From positions 1-33,065 of the forward strand of contig NZ_MWSM01000031.1 in NCBI RefSeq assembly GCF_002087075.1: 33,065 bases of DNA, in the 5' to 3' direction. The notes under the pieces are model-generated. The model saw only the letters and a program-made list of their open reading frames with translations. It ran no database searches and was not told the DNA's origin. Below are positions 8,638 through 16,732 of the stretch, piece by piece (the stretch's first letter is position 1; every line of letters begins with the position of its first letter). The translations under genes were made by a program, and so were the position numbers. This DNA is from Streptococcus pseudopneumoniae ATCC BAA-960 = CCUG 49455. Its GTDB lineage: Bacteria > Bacillota > Bacilli > Lactobacillales > Streptococcaceae.

Positions 8638-8666
8638 ATTATACCATTTTTCAAATAGAATTACAA
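8638..8666 (-). promoter_or_regulatory. Promoter of the TprA/PlcR-like regulator
   Basis: On the minus strand, TTGTAA (8661-8666) and TATAAT (8638-8643) are separated by 17 bases. The -35 box lies in the A/T run that serves as the T-tract of the adhE terminator. Confidence 0.7.
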
Positions 8667-8693
8667 AAAAGAGACAGGATAACTCCTGCCTCT
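8664..8693 (-). terminator. adhE terminator
   Basis: A 10-bp stem with one G-U pair (8670-8679 with 8684-8693) and a 4-base loop is followed on the minus strand by seven T residues. It lies 14 bases after the adhE stop. Confidence 0.88.
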
Positions 8694-8706
8694 AAACTGA
8701 TAACAA

Positions 8707-11358
8707 TTATTTACGGCGTCCTGGTCTTTCTTTGTAGCCATAATATGCATCTGCCATAATTTCTTCCATGTCAGCTACCATTGGCAAGCGTGGGTTAGCA
8801 GGAGAACATTGGTCTTCATAAGCAAGCAAAGCAATTTCATGCAAGCTGTCTTTCCAAGCTTTTTCATCAATTCCTTGATCCTGGAAGTTCATCTTGATAC
8901 CTACTGCAACACCAAGTTCGTAAACAGCTTTAGCGTATGCCTCAACTGCTTCTTCTGGAGTTGAGTGAGGCAAGCCAAGCATTTTCGCGATGTCTTGGAA
9001 TTTCTCATCAGCTTTCCAGTAGTTGTATTTAGGCCATGTAGTAGTCTTAGCTGGACGAGTTCCGTTGTAACGGATAACGTACGGAAGCAAGATAGCATTT
9101 GTACGTCCGTGAACAGTGTGATGAACACCACCAATCTTATGGGCCATTGAGTGGCTCATTCCAAGGAAGGCATTGGCGAAGGCCATACCAGCCATTGTAG
9201 ACGCATTGTGCATTTTCTCACGAGCTTCTGGGTCAGCTGTCTTAACAGATTTTTCCAACCATTCAAAGACAAGTTTGATTGTTTGAAGCGCAATACCGTC
9301 TGTATAGTCGTTAGCAAAGTTTGAAGTGTAGGCTTCAGTCGCGTGTGTCAAGACATCCATACCTGTATCAGCAGCGATAAAGTCTGGAACTGATTCAACC
9401 AAAGCAGGGTCAACAATGGCAATAGTCGGTGTCAATGAGTAGTCAGCCAATGGGTATTTGCGGTTGTTTTTCTTATCAGAGATAACGGCAAATGGTGTTA
9501 CTTCTGAACCAGTACCTGAAGTTGTTGGGATACCGATGTACTTCGCTTTCTTACCAAGTGATGGGAAGCGGAAGGCGCGTTTACGGATATCCATGAATTT
9601 TTGAACCAAGTCACGGAAGTCGATTTCTGGTTGTTCGTAGAAGAGCCACATTACTTTGGCTGCATCCATTGGTGAACCACCACCAAGAGCAATGATTGTG
9701 TCTGGTTCAAATGCTTTCATCACCTCAGCACCACGTTCTACAGTTGTGATGTCTGGATCTGGTTCAACATCTGAGAAGACTTGGATAGTTACACGGTTGC
9801 TACGTGCGTTCAATTGATCGATAACACGTTGAACGAAACCGAGTTTTTCGATAGATTTGTCTGTAACAATCAGAACGCGTTCAATATCTTCACATGTTTG
9901 AAGGTATTGGATAGAATTGCGTTCGAAGTAAATTTTTGAAGGAACTTTAAACCACTGCATATTATTTCTCCGTCTTCCGACTTTTTTGATATTCAAGAGG
10001 TTAATGGCACTAACGTTATCCCCAACTGAGTTGCGTCCGTAAGAACCACATCCAAGTGTCAATGATGGCAAGAAGGCATTGTAAACGTCCCCGATACCAC
10101 CGAAAGTAGAAGGTGAGTTACAGATAACACGAATAGCTTTAACAGCTTTACCAAATTCTTTAGTCAATTCTTCGTCAGCTGTGTGGATAGCTGCTGAGTG
10201 TCCAAGACCGTTAAATTCAACCATTTGACGAGCCTTAGTAATACCATCTTCACGGCTTTCAGATTTCAAAACTGCAATAACTGGTGACAATTTTTCACGA
10301 GTCAATGGCTCATTTTCGCCAACTTCTTTACATTCTGCAGCAAGAATGTTTGTTCCTTCTGGAACTGTAAATCCTGCTTGTTCTGCAATCCAAGTTGCTG
10401 GTTTACCAACGATGTCAGCGTTCAATTTTGCACCAGCACAGTTTTTACTATTTGCTTTCACGCCGAAGCAGAATTCTTCAAGAAGAGCTTTTTCTTTCTT
10501 GTTTACAAAGTAAGTGTGGTAAGATTTGAACTCTGCTACAAATTCATCGTAAATTTCTTTATCAATGATAACCGCTTGTTCAGATGCACAGACCATACCG
10601 TTATCAAATGATTTAGACATGACGATATCGTGTGCTGCTTGACGAATGTTTGCTGATTTTTCAACATAAGCTGGCACGTTTCCGGCACCTACCCCAAGAG
10701 CTGGTTTACCACATGAGTAAGCCGCCTTAACCATGGCATTACCACCTGTTGCAAGGATTGTCGCAACACCTTCGTGGTTCATAAGGGCACTTGTTGCTTC
10801 CATAGATGGTTGAGTAATCCATTGCACACAGTTTTCAGGAGCTCCTGCTTTAATCGCAGCATCACGAACGATTTGAGCTGCGTGAGCTGATGACTCTTGT
10901 GCTGATGGGTGGAAGGCAAAAACGATTGGATTACGTGTCTTCAATGAAATCAATGATTTGAAGATTGCTGTTGATGTTGGGTTTGTTGTAGGAGTGATAC
11001 CACAAACAACACCAACTGGTTCAGCGATAAGAGTCAAACCTGTTACATCGTCTTCTTCGATAACGCCAACTGTCTTAGTGTGGCGCATGTTGTTTACTAC
11101 GTGTTCACAAGCAAACAAGTTCTTAGTCGCTTTATCTTCAAATACACCACGTCCTGTTTCTTCAAAGGCATGTAAAGCCAATTCTCCGTGGGCATCCAAA
11201 GCTGCTACTGATGCTTTGGCAACGATGTAGTCAACCTGCTCTTGATCCAACTTACGCATTTCTTCAAGAGCAACTAGAGCTTTTTGCACCAATCCATCGA
11301 CATGCTTTTCAGCAGCGAGTTTCTTTTCCTCTGGTGTCACAGTTTTTTTATCAGCCAT
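8707..11358 (-). CDS. adhE: Bifunctional acetaldehyde-CoA/alcohol dehydrogenase AdhE
   Basis: An 883-residue fusion enzyme that reduces acetyl-CoA to acetaldehyde and then to ethanol, reoxidising two NADH in mixed-acid fermentation. The N-terminal aldehyde dehydrogenase half has NGMVCASEQ with the catalytic Cys257. The linker (near RRRNNMQWFKVPSK, about residue 445) leads to the iron-dependent alcohol dehydrogenase half, with GGGSPMDAAKVMW and the metal-binding HxxxH-rich region SHSMAHKIGGVHHTVHG. AdhE enzymes assemble into spirosomes. I start at the ATG at 11358 (MADKKTVTPEEKK), which follows GGAGGAAATT; the frame is open seven codons further. It is monocistronic, with its own promoter, terminator and a cluster of Rex-type sites upstream. 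The intact catalytic residues and usual length indicate an active enzyme. Confidence 0.97.
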   Translation of the reverse strand: MADKKTVTPEEKKLAAEKHVDGLVQKALVALEEMRKLDQEQVDYIVAKASVAALDAHGELALHAFEETGRGVFEDKATKNLFACEHVVNNMRHTKTVGVIEEDDVTGLTLIAEPVGVVCGITPTTNPTSTAIFKSLISLKTRNPIVFAFHPSAQESSAHAAQIVRDAAIKAGAPENCVQWITQPSMEATSALMNHEGVATILATGGNAMVKAAYSCGKPALGVGAGNVPAYVEKSANIRQAAHDIVMSKSFDNGMVCASEQAVIIDKEIYDEFVAEFKSYHTYFVNKKEKALLEEFCFGVKANSKNCAGAKLNADIVGKPATWIAEQAGFTVPEGTNILAAECKEVGENEPLTREKLSPVIAVLKSESREDGITKARQMVEFNGLGHSAAIHTADEELTKEFGKAVKAIRVICNSPSTFGGIGDVYNAFLPSLTLGCGSYGRNSVGDNVSAINLLNIKKVGRRRNNMQWFKVPSKIYFERNSIQYLQTCEDIERVLIVTDKSIEKLGFVQRVIDQLNARSNRVTIQVFSDVEPDPDITTVERGAEVMKAFEPDTIIALGGGSPMDAAKVMWLFYEQPEIDFRDLVQKFMDIRKRAFRFPSLGKKAKYIGIPTTSGTGSEVTPFAVISDKKNNRKYPLADYSLTPTIAIVDPALVESVPDFIAADTGMDVLTHATEAYTSNFANDYTDGIALQTIKLVFEWLEKSVKTADPEAREKMHNASTMAGMAFANAFLGMSHSMAHKIGGVHHTVHGRTNAILLPYVIRYNGTRPAKTTTWPKYNYWKADEKFQDIAKMLGLPHSTPEEAVEAYAKAVYELGVAVGIKMNFQDQGIDEKAWKDSLHEIALLAYEDQCSPANPRLPMVADMEEIMADAYYGYKERPGRRK

Positions 11359-11403
11359 AATTTCCTCCATAGCTTTCAAGGATTGATATCCTTTGTTAAT
11401 TTT

Positions 11404-11567
11404 TTCACAAGTTTATTATAACGTATTATTTCAACTTTGTAAACAGTTTCATAAACATTTCACAAAGAATTTTTAGCACCTTGTGAAATGTTTGTCATTA
11501 TCTTTTCTTAGCAAGCTTTTTCTTTAAAGTTTGTGAAATTTATTTCAAATATTTTTTTATTTCACAA
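11404..11567. promoter_or_regulatory. Cluster of Rex-type TTGTGAAAT operator half-sites
   Basis: Five copies of TTGTGAA(A) or its complement occur in 164 bases: 11404-11410, 11459-11465 (part of a partial palindrome from 11447), 11481-11489, 11531-11539 and 11559-11567. The copy at 11530-11550 is a nearly complete palindrome (TTGTGAAAT-TT-ATTTCAAA). Rex is a redox sensor that recognises TTGTGAAATATATTTCACAA-like sites and releases DNA when NADH is high; adhE is a known Rex target in pneumococcus. Two sites bracket the promoter, fitting repression. Confidence 0.78.
11415..11443 (-). promoter_or_regulatory. adhE promoter
   Basis: On the minus strand, TTTACA (11438-11443) and TATAAT (11415-11420) are spaced by 17 bases, about 55 bases upstream of the adhE ATG. 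Rex-type half-sites flank it on both sides (11404-11410 and 11447-11465). Confidence 0.8.
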
Positions 11568-11608
11568 ACTTGCTTGGAAGAGGAGCTTGGAAAGAAAGGG
11601 ATTTACAG

Positions 11609-11620
11609 GTAAGCGCTTAC
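11609..11620. promoter_or_regulatory. Possible CcpA cre site
   Basis: GTAAGCGCTTAC is a perfect 12-bp palindrome that matches the catabolite-responsive element pattern with one outer mismatch. It lies about 250 bases upstream of adhE and 40 bases past the end of the MORN gene, so adhE is the likelier target. Confidence 0.5.
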
Positions 11621-11638
11621 TTAAACATTCTAACAATA

Positions 11639-11656
11639 CCTCCTTTAATAAGGAGG
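11639..11656. terminator. Hairpin after the MORN gene
   Basis: CCTCCTT (11639-11645) pairs with AAGGAGG (11650-11656). The T-rich tail is on the plus-strand side only, so termination of the minus-strand MORN transcript by this hairpin is uncertain. Confidence 0.4.
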
Positions 11657-11658
11657 CT

Positions 11659-12069
11659 TTATTTTTGTTGAAAAACGCCTTGTTTAAAAGTTCCTTCATA
11701 AACGACTTCTTGTTCTGTTGTTAGTTTCCCTTTTCCTTCAGCCTGACCATTTACAAAATCACCTTCGTAGGTCCAGCCTTCTTTGGATTGAAAGGTGCCT
11801 TTTCCGTTGAAGGCTCCATTGTTGAAGCCACCTGTATATTGGTCTCCATTTTGGAAGGTAATGGTACCTTGGCCATTCATTTTACCACGGACAAGACTGC
11901 CGTCGTAAACAATCGTTCCATTATCGAGTTTTAGAACACCTTTTCCGGGAATATTTAGAAAAAAGACGAGTACAGCACAGAAAACAATGGCAACTACTGC
12001 CAAAAGCTCTAAACGTGGACGAGTCAGATAGACACGATACTTGTTGTAAAAATTCTTAAGATTTTCCAT
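11659..12069 (-). CDS. Membrane-anchored MORN-repeat protein
   Basis: A 136-residue protein with a basic N-terminus, one membrane span (about residues 19-41, LELLAVVAIVFCAVLVFFLN) and three to four MORN-like repeats behind it: GQGTITFQNGDQYTGGF, GKGTFQSKEGWTYEGDF and GKGKLTTEQEVVYEGTF. MORN repeats form beta-hairpin arrays that bind lipids or proteins; the bacterial role is not settled. I start at the ATG at 12069 because AAGGAG lies seven bases upstream, and the ATG overlaps the end of the phosphatase gene by 14 bases, so the two are probably co-translated. The topology (N-inside, repeats outside) is inferred from the basic N-terminus. Confidence 0.8.
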   Translation of the reverse strand: MENLKNFYNKYRVYLTRPRLELLAVVAIVFCAVLVFFLNIPGKGVLKLDNGTIVYDGSLVRGKMNGQGTITFQNGDQYTGGFNNGAFNGKGTFQSKEGWTYEGDFVNGQAEGKGKLTTEQEVVYEGTFKQGVFQQK

Positions 12070-12499
12070 CTTCACTCTCCTTTTCTAAACGTTCTAGCCA
12101 AACTTGACAGCCCTCTTGAACACGTCGATAGGTTTCCTCAAAATCTCCTGTATACCAAGGGTCTGGAACACTTTCAGATGCAAATGAGTAAATCTTATCT
12201 TGACAGTCTGCTGGACACATCTGACGTAAGTCAGAAATATTTGAAGCGTCCATTCCGATAATATAATCAAAGGCTTCAAAATCTTCCTTACTAATCTGAA
12301 GCGATGTCTTGTTCTTGTCATAAGGAATCTCATACTCTTGAAAAATTCCCTGAGTCCCCTTATGAATCGGATTGCCATGTTCCCAAGAGGAAGTCGCTCG
12401 ACTTTGGATTTCGTAGTTATCTGTCATTGATTTCATAACAAACTCGGCCATAGGGCTACGGCAAATATTTCCCAGACAGACAAAGACTAATTTTTTCAT
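12056..12499 (-). CDS. Low-molecular-weight protein-tyrosine phosphatase
   Basis: A 147-residue LMW-PTP that removes phosphate from tyrosine residues (or acts on small aryl phosphates). The P-loop CLGNICRS gives Cys8 as nucleophile and Arg14 as phosphate-binding residue; the general acid is Asp113 in VPDPWYTG. Length and motif spacing match the family. In pneumococcus the orthologue at this position (called Spd1837 in D39, from memory) has been reported as a genuine tyrosine phosphatase affecting capsule and virulence. It is separated from yajC by a terminator and overlaps the downstream MORN gene. No capsule genes are in the window, so the substrate here is unknown. Confidence 0.92.
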   Translation of the reverse strand: MKKLVFVCLGNICRSPMAEFVMKSMTDNYEIQSRATSSWEHGNPIHKGTQGIFQEYEIPYDKNKTSLQISKEDFEAFDYIIGMDASNISDLRQMCPADCQDKIYSFASESVPDPWYTGDFEETYRRVQEGCQVWLERLEKESEDGKS

Positions 12500-12520
12500 C
12501 CCACTTCCTTTCTTTTATAG

Positions 12521-12544
12521 AAAAACGGGAGTTCGTGATCCCGT
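12521..12544 (-). terminator. Terminator after yajC
   Basis: A 6-bp GC-rich stem (ACGGGA 12525-12530 with TCCCGT 12539-12544), extendable by weaker pairs, is followed on the minus strand by five T residues directly behind the yajC stop. Confidence 0.8.
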
Positions 12545-12545
12545 C

Positions 12546-12845
12546 TTATTTTTCAATTGCGCCTTCTAGTGAAGCTGTTTCTTTCAGCGGTAATACTGTC
12601 TTGATAGCAGCTAGTTCAAAAGTCAAGTAAACTCCATCTACGTCAAGAACTATTGTTCCCTTCTCCGTATCTACTTCATCGACTGTTCCATAAAGTCCAC
12701 CGATTGTAATCACTTCATAGCCTTTTTGTAGTTTATTTAAGCTGTCCATACGCTTTTGAGCTTGTTTCTTTTGAGAACGTTGCATAAAGAACATCAAGGC
12801 CATCATACCTACAAGCATGATTAAAAAAGTAATATTTGGATTCAT
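12546..12845 (-). CDS. yajC: Preprotein translocase accessory subunit YajC
   Basis: A 99-residue YajC: a single N-terminal membrane span (about residues 4-21, ITFLIMLVGMMALMFFM), a QRSQKKQAQKR basic patch and the conserved cytoplasmic segment LQKGYEVITIGGLYGTVDEVD. YajC associates with SecDF-YidC at the Sec translocon, although it is not essential and SecDF is absent from many streptococci. The ATG has an AAAGGAG site seven bases upstream. It lies between tkt and the phosphatase but has its own terminator on each side, so it is likely a single-gene unit. Confidence 0.9.
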   Translation of the reverse strand: MNPNITFLIMLVGMMALMFFMQRSQKKQAQKRMDSLNKLQKGYEVITIGGLYGTVDEVDTEKGTIVLDVDGVYLTFELAAIKTVLPLKETASLEGAIEK

Positions 12846-12930
12846 TGTTTTCTCCTTTGTCTTTTACATAGGACTACTATATCAAATTTCAGCTACTTTT
12901 ACAAGATTGTACCTTACTTTTCTGGTAAGA

Positions 12931-12956
12931 AAAACCAGAGCTTACGCCCTGATTTT
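12931..12956 (-). terminator. tkt terminator
   Basis: An 8-bp stem with two G-U pairs (12934-12941 with 12946-12953, loop of four) is flanked by T/A runs and ends just beyond the tkt stop. Confidence 0.7.
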
Positions 12957-12961
12957 TAGGA

Positions 12962-14938
12962 TTATTTCAAGTTATTCACAAATTCTACAAGATTTTCTAC
13001 AGTAAAGCCATATTCTGCCAATACTTTTGGTGCTGGGGCAGAGGCTCCGAAGGTATCAATACCTAGAACGGCACCATCGAGACCAACATATTTGTACCAG
13101 TTTTGACTTGCACCCATCTCGACTGCAACACGACGGCGAACTGCATTTGGAAGAATTTCTTCCTTGTAAGCTGCATCTTGTTTATCAAAGACATCTGTAG
13201 ATGGCATGCTGACTACGCGGACTTTTGCGCCTTGACTAGCCAATTCTTTGGCAGCTGCGACAGCAAGATTGACCTCTGAACCTGTCGCAATCAAGATGGT
13301 ATCAAAGTCTGCTGCATTTTCATAGACAACATAGGCACCTTTTGCAACCTTGTCGAAGTCTGTCCCTTCTTCAACAGTCAAGTTTTGACGTGTCAAGACA
13401 AGGGCAGTTGGTGTTTTCTCACTTGTCACTGCAAGGTACCAAGCTGCTTGAGTTTCACGCGCATCTGCTGGACGGAAAACATTTAGATTTGGCATAGCAC
13501 GAAGACCTGCCAAGTGCTCAACTGGTTCGTGAGTCGGACCGTCTTCCCCAACTGCAATAGAATCGTGGGTAAAGACATAAGTCACAGGAAGTCCTTGTAA
13601 GGCTGACAAGCGAACAGCTGCCTTCACATAGTCAGAGAAGACGAAGAAAGTTCCACCGTATACACGAAGTCCACCGTGAAGGGCCATCCCGTTCAAGATC
13701 GTTCCCATTGCAAATTCACGAACACCAAACTGAATGTTACGGTTCAAGCGATTGGCATCGTCTTGAAGCCCATCCGTTTTGATGTAAGTCATGTTTGAGT
13801 GAGCTAGGTCAGCTGATCCACCCAAAAAAGTTGGCAACTTAGCCGCTACAACGTTCAAGGCATCTTGGCTTGAATTACGAGTTGCTTGAGAGAAACCATT
13901 TTCTAAGGTTGGGAAGTCTGCTGGAGTCACTTTCACTGGATCACGTCCGTCGATGATAGCTTCTACTTCTGCTGCCAGTTCTGGATGAGCCTCTTTATAA
14001 TCAGCAACTAGTTTTACCCAAGCTTGATAAGCTGATGCGCCACGGTCTGCAACATGTTCTTTGAAATCAGCATAAACTTGTTCTGGAATTTCAAATGGTT
14101 CATAGTCCCAACCGAGAGCTTGACGAGTAGCTGCAGTTTCATCTGCTCCAAGAGGAGCACCGTGTACGGCATTAGTTCCTTGTTTGTTTGGAGAACCGTA
14201 TCCAATAACAGTCTTCACTTCAATCAAAGATGGTTTACCTGAAGCTTTTGCTGTTTCGATAGCAGCATGGATTGCTTCCAAGTCTGTTCCATCTTCAACC
14301 AAGGCAGTATGCCAACCGTAAGCATTGTAACGGTCACGAACGCTTTCAGTAAATGAATCCTTTGTCTCACCATCCAAGTTGATGTCATTTGAATCATAAA
14401 GAACAACCAACTTATCCAGTTTTTGCAAGCCTGCGTATGAAGCTGCCTCGCTTGAGACACCTTCCATCAAGTCTCCGTCTCCACAGATAACGTAAGTATA
14501 GTGGTCAAAAATGTTGTAGCCTTCGCGGTTATATTTGGCTGCCAAGAAACGTTCTGCTTGGGCAAAACCAGTGGCAGTTGAGATCCCTTGACCTAGAGGA
14601 CCTGTCGTAGCATCAATCCCTGCTGTATGGCCAAATTCTGGATGACCTGGTGTTTTTGAACCCCATTGACGGAAGCTCTTGATCTCATCCATACTAACAT
14701 CTTCAAAGCCAGAAAGGTGAAGAAGGGCATAAAGGAGCATTGAACCATGACCAGCTGAAAGAATAAAGCGGTCGCGGTTAATCCAGTTTGGTTGAGCTGG
14801 ATTGATACGAAGTTGTTTTGTAAAGAGGCTGTAGGCCATCGGAGCTGCTCCCATAACCACACCTGGGTGACCTGAGTTGGCTTTGTTGATAGCGTCAATA
14901 CCTAGGAAACGAATTGCATTAACAGATAGATTTGACAT
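12962..14938 (-). CDS. tkt: Transketolase
   Basis: A 658-residue transketolase, full length. It transfers two-carbon units between sugar phosphates in the non-oxidative pentose phosphate pathway using thiamine diphosphate. The N-terminal domain has [17 protein letters not shown], the ThDP/Mg-binding [13 protein letters not shown], and HGAPLG; the middle domain has the conserved [26 protein letters not shown]. The ATG at 14938 is preceded by AAAGGAAA. It stands alone, with its own promoter (14991-15019) and terminator. In the pneumococcal genomes I remember, an ascorbate-uptake operon follows tkt; it is not present here. Confidence 0.96.
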   Translation of the reverse strand: MSNLSVNAIRFLGIDAINKANSGHPGVVMGAAPMAYSLFTKQLRINPAQPNWINRDRFILSAGHGSMLLYALLHLSGFEDVSMDEIKSFRQWGSKTPGHPEFGHTAGIDATTGPLGQGISTATGFAQAERFLAAKYNREGYNIFDHYTYVICGDGDLMEGVSSEAASYAGLQKLDKLVVLYDSNDINLDGETKDSFTESVRDRYNAYGWHTALVEDGTDLEAIHAAIETAKASGKPSLIEVKTVIGYGSPNKQGTNAVHGAPLGADETAATRQALGWDYEPFEIPEQVYADFKEHVADRGASAYQAWVKLVADYKEAHPELAAEVEAIIDGRDPVKVTPADFPTLENGFSQATRNSSQDALNVVAAKLPTFLGGSADLAHSNMTYIKTDGLQDDANRLNRNIQFGVREFAMGTILNGMALHGGLRVYGGTFFVFSDYVKAAVRLSALQGLPVTYVFTHDSIAVGEDGPTHEPVEHLAGLRAMPNLNVFRPADARETQAAWYLAVTSEKTPTALVLTRQNLTVEEGTDFDKVAKGAYVVYENAADFDTILIATGSEVNLAVAAAKELASQGAKVRVVSMPSTDVFDKQDAAYKEEILPNAVRRRVAVEMGASQNWYKYVGLDGAVLGIDTFGASAPAPKVLAEYGFTVENLVEFVNNLK

Positions 14939-14990
14939 AGAATTTCCTTTCTATTTGAGGTGATTATTGAATCACACATTCTATTTTACT

Positions 14991-15019
14991 ATTATATGAA
15001 AAAATACATAGAATAGCAA
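14991..15019 (-). promoter_or_regulatory. tkt promoter
   Basis: On the minus strand, TTGCTA (15014-15019) and TATAAT (14991-14996) are separated by 17 bases, about 50 bases before the tkt ATG. Confidence 0.75.
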
Positions 15020-15054
15020 TTAAACAATTCGGCGCTAGATAAGTCTCCTATTTT

Positions 15055-15678
15055 CTACTCTCTTGTCGCCTGATAGTAGGGAAGTAAGCGTTCATAAGCT
15101 TCATCTAATTTTTCTAAAATCACTTCTAATGATTGATTTTCAATAAAAGAAACATCTACCTTCACTAAAACTTTTCGAACTTCTTGACTTCTCACCTTCT
15201 CGCGTAAAGTACGACGCTTTTCTTCATTCGCCTCCCACTGTTGACTTTGACCATTAGAGTAGGTTAGATAATAAATCCCTTTAACGGTTGGAATGTCTAA
15301 AACTTTGGCCTGCTTGCCCAGTGTTTGCTCATCCTTCTTACGTTCGATGAAACTGACTTCCAAAGAAATTCCAAAGTCAGTATATGTCCCATACAAACGT
15401 AAGGCCATCATAGGTTCTGTCACTTGTCCGTCTCTCTGTAGATAAACCCAAAAATGTGGTCTCAAACGCTGGGCCTGATTCATCCACTGACTAGTCTGTT
15501 GGAGTTGCCATTCTGGATGGCTTGCTTGAAAGGCTTTGGCCAGTTCTGTAAAAGCCTTTCGTGCCTCTTGGCCTTTATAGCGCAATTCCAGCATCTTCTT
15601 TCGCTCTGCTCCCGCTTTATCAGGATTACGGTACTGCAAACCAGCAAAGTCTAAATAATCTCTTATCTTATTCAACAT
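15055..15678 (-). CDS. Conserved hypothetical protein
   Basis: A 207-residue soluble, highly charged protein that I do not recognise as a named family. No signal peptide, membrane segment, cysteine cluster or nucleotide-binding motif is visible. The C-terminal part alternates charged helices (LREKVRSQEVRKVLVKVDVSFIE, LEVILEKLDEAYERLLPYYQ), and the middle is beta-like (MMALRLYGTYTDFGISLEVSFIERKK). I start at the ATG at 15678 because GAGGAG lies nine bases upstream; an ATG three codons earlier abuts that site directly. It is set off from khpB by a strong bidirectional terminator and lies between tkt and the rnpA-yidC-khpB group. It looks like a real, chromosomally stable gene, but no function can be assigned. 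Confidence 0.75.
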   Translation of the reverse strand: MLNKIRDYLDFAGLQYRNPDKAGAERKKMLELRYKGQEARKAFTELAKAFQASHPEWQLQQTSQWMNQAQRLRPHFWVYLQRDGQVTEPMMALRLYGTYTDFGISLEVSFIERKKDEQTLGKQAKVLDIPTVKGIYYLTYSNGQSQQWEANEEKRRTLREKVRSQEVRKVLVKVDVSFIENQSLEVILEKLDEAYERLLPYYQATRE

Positions 15679-15701
15679 CCGTTTCATCTCCTCTAGCTAG
15701 C

Positions 15702-15726
15702 AAAAAATCAGGATAAACCTGATTTT
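15702..15726 (-). terminator. Terminator after khpB
   Basis: A perfect 8-bp stem, AAATCAGG (15705-15712) with CCTGATTT (15718-15725), loop of five, with T runs on both strands. It follows the khpB stop by a few bases. Confidence 0.85.
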
Positions 15727-15728
15727 AC

Positions 15729-16715
15729 TTATTCTGTATCTACAACGACATAGCGATTGGGCTCGTCACCCTCAGAGTAACTAGTCACGCCATCCATACG
15801 TGAAATAATACGGTGGATAATCTTGCGTTCGCTATTTGACATGGGATCTGTTTGATGACTGCGGCCTTCTTCTAAAACACGAGTCGCCAATTTTTGCGCA
15901 TAGGTCTGCAAGACTTCTGCACGGTGTTCAACATAATCATTGACATTGATTGTAATATAGAAGGTTCTTGAATAGCTATTATAAAGATAATTTTGAGCCA
16001 ACAGTTGCAAGGACTTCAAGACTTTACCATGGTAACCGATAATACGACCTGGTTCGTTGGTGTTAATTTGTAGATTGATGCTACGACGGTTATAGTCATT
16101 TGAAATCGTCGCCTCAACGTCCATGTCATCCACAATCGCTTGAACATAGGCAGTCACATCCGTAGCCACCTGGGCAATATCAAAGCTCGGTTCAACTTTC
16201 AAGCCCATCTCTGTCAAGTCTTGATTTTCAGTCTGGTCTTGCTCAGTTTCAAGGTCATCAGCGCCCGTTTCTTCCCTCATCGCTTCCTCGATTTGAAGTT
16301 CATTTAAAATCTCAATGTGACCAGTTTCTTCTAAGATAGCGCTGGCATGTCTTTCATGTTTTAAGATTTCAGCCTTGACTTCATCAGAAATACCTTGGCC
16401 TTCTTCCTCAATCTTTTTAATTGCCTCTACAACATGACCCAAATCAACGGTCGCTTCACTAACTGTTTTAACAGGCTCATTCAAATCATTGATTTGTTTT
16501 GGAACTCCCTTTACAGCTTGTTGATTTGCTTTGACAACAGTCGTTTCACTAATCGCTTCAATATGCACTTGGGCTGGTTTTTTACCAAATAAACCAAGAA
16601 AGCCTTTTTTCTCCCTAGAAATGACTTTAATATGTGCCTTCTTCCTTGGAATATCTAATTCTTTCAATCCTTTTTGGATTGCTTCTTCAACAGTTGAACC
16701 TGTAAATACTACCAT
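15729..16715 (-). CDS. khpB: RNA-binding protein KhpB/EloR (Jag)
   Basis: A 328-residue three-domain protein. The Jag-N domain (residues 1-52) has the conserved SREKKGFLGLFGKKPA loop. A long acidic linker follows (about 55-175; ETGADDLETEQDQTEN), then a KH domain with the GYHG GxxG loop (NEPGRIIGYHGKVLKSLQLL), and finally an R3H domain (LEEGRSHQTDPMSNSERKIIH). In pneumococcus it partners KhpA, binds RNA, is phosphorylated by StkP and controls cell elongation. It is encoded directly after yidC (17 bases), in the conserved order rnpA-yidC-khpB. The ATG follows AAGGAGGA. All three domains look intact. Confidence 0.95.
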   Translation of the reverse strand: MVVFTGSTVEEAIQKGLKELDIPRKKAHIKVISREKKGFLGLFGKKPAQVHIEAISETTVVKANQQAVKGVPKQINDLNEPVKTVSEATVDLGHVVEAIKKIEEEGQGISDEVKAEILKHERHASAILEETGHIEILNELQIEEAMREETGADDLETEQDQTENQDLTEMGLKVEPSFDIAQVATDVTAYVQAIVDDMDVEATISNDYNRRSINLQINTNEPGRIIGYHGKVLKSLQLLAQNYLYNSYSRTFYITINVNDYVEHRAEVLQTYAQKLATRVLEEGRSHQTDPMSNSERKIIHRIISRMDGVTSYSEGDEPNRYVVVDTE

Positions 16716-16732
16716 TACCAGATTCCTCCTTA

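Larger units (their letters stand above)
11359..11658. other. 300-base regulatory intergenic region, adhE leader
   Basis: No gene is seen here. The stretch contains the adhE ribosome site and promoter, five Rex-type half-sites, one cre-like palindrome, and next to the MORN gene a 7-bp GC-rich hairpin. All fit an adhE control region shared with the 3' end of the gene upstream. Confidence 0.7.

Noticed and set aside
9959..10010. A possible fusion break in adhE at the RRRNNMQWFK linker
   Set aside because: This is the normal inter-domain linker of bifunctional AdhE, and the length of 883 residues is standard.
11620..11637. A CiaR-type TTTAAG repeat near the cre-like palindrome
   Set aside because: Only one half-site is convincing and the spacing to the second is wrong.
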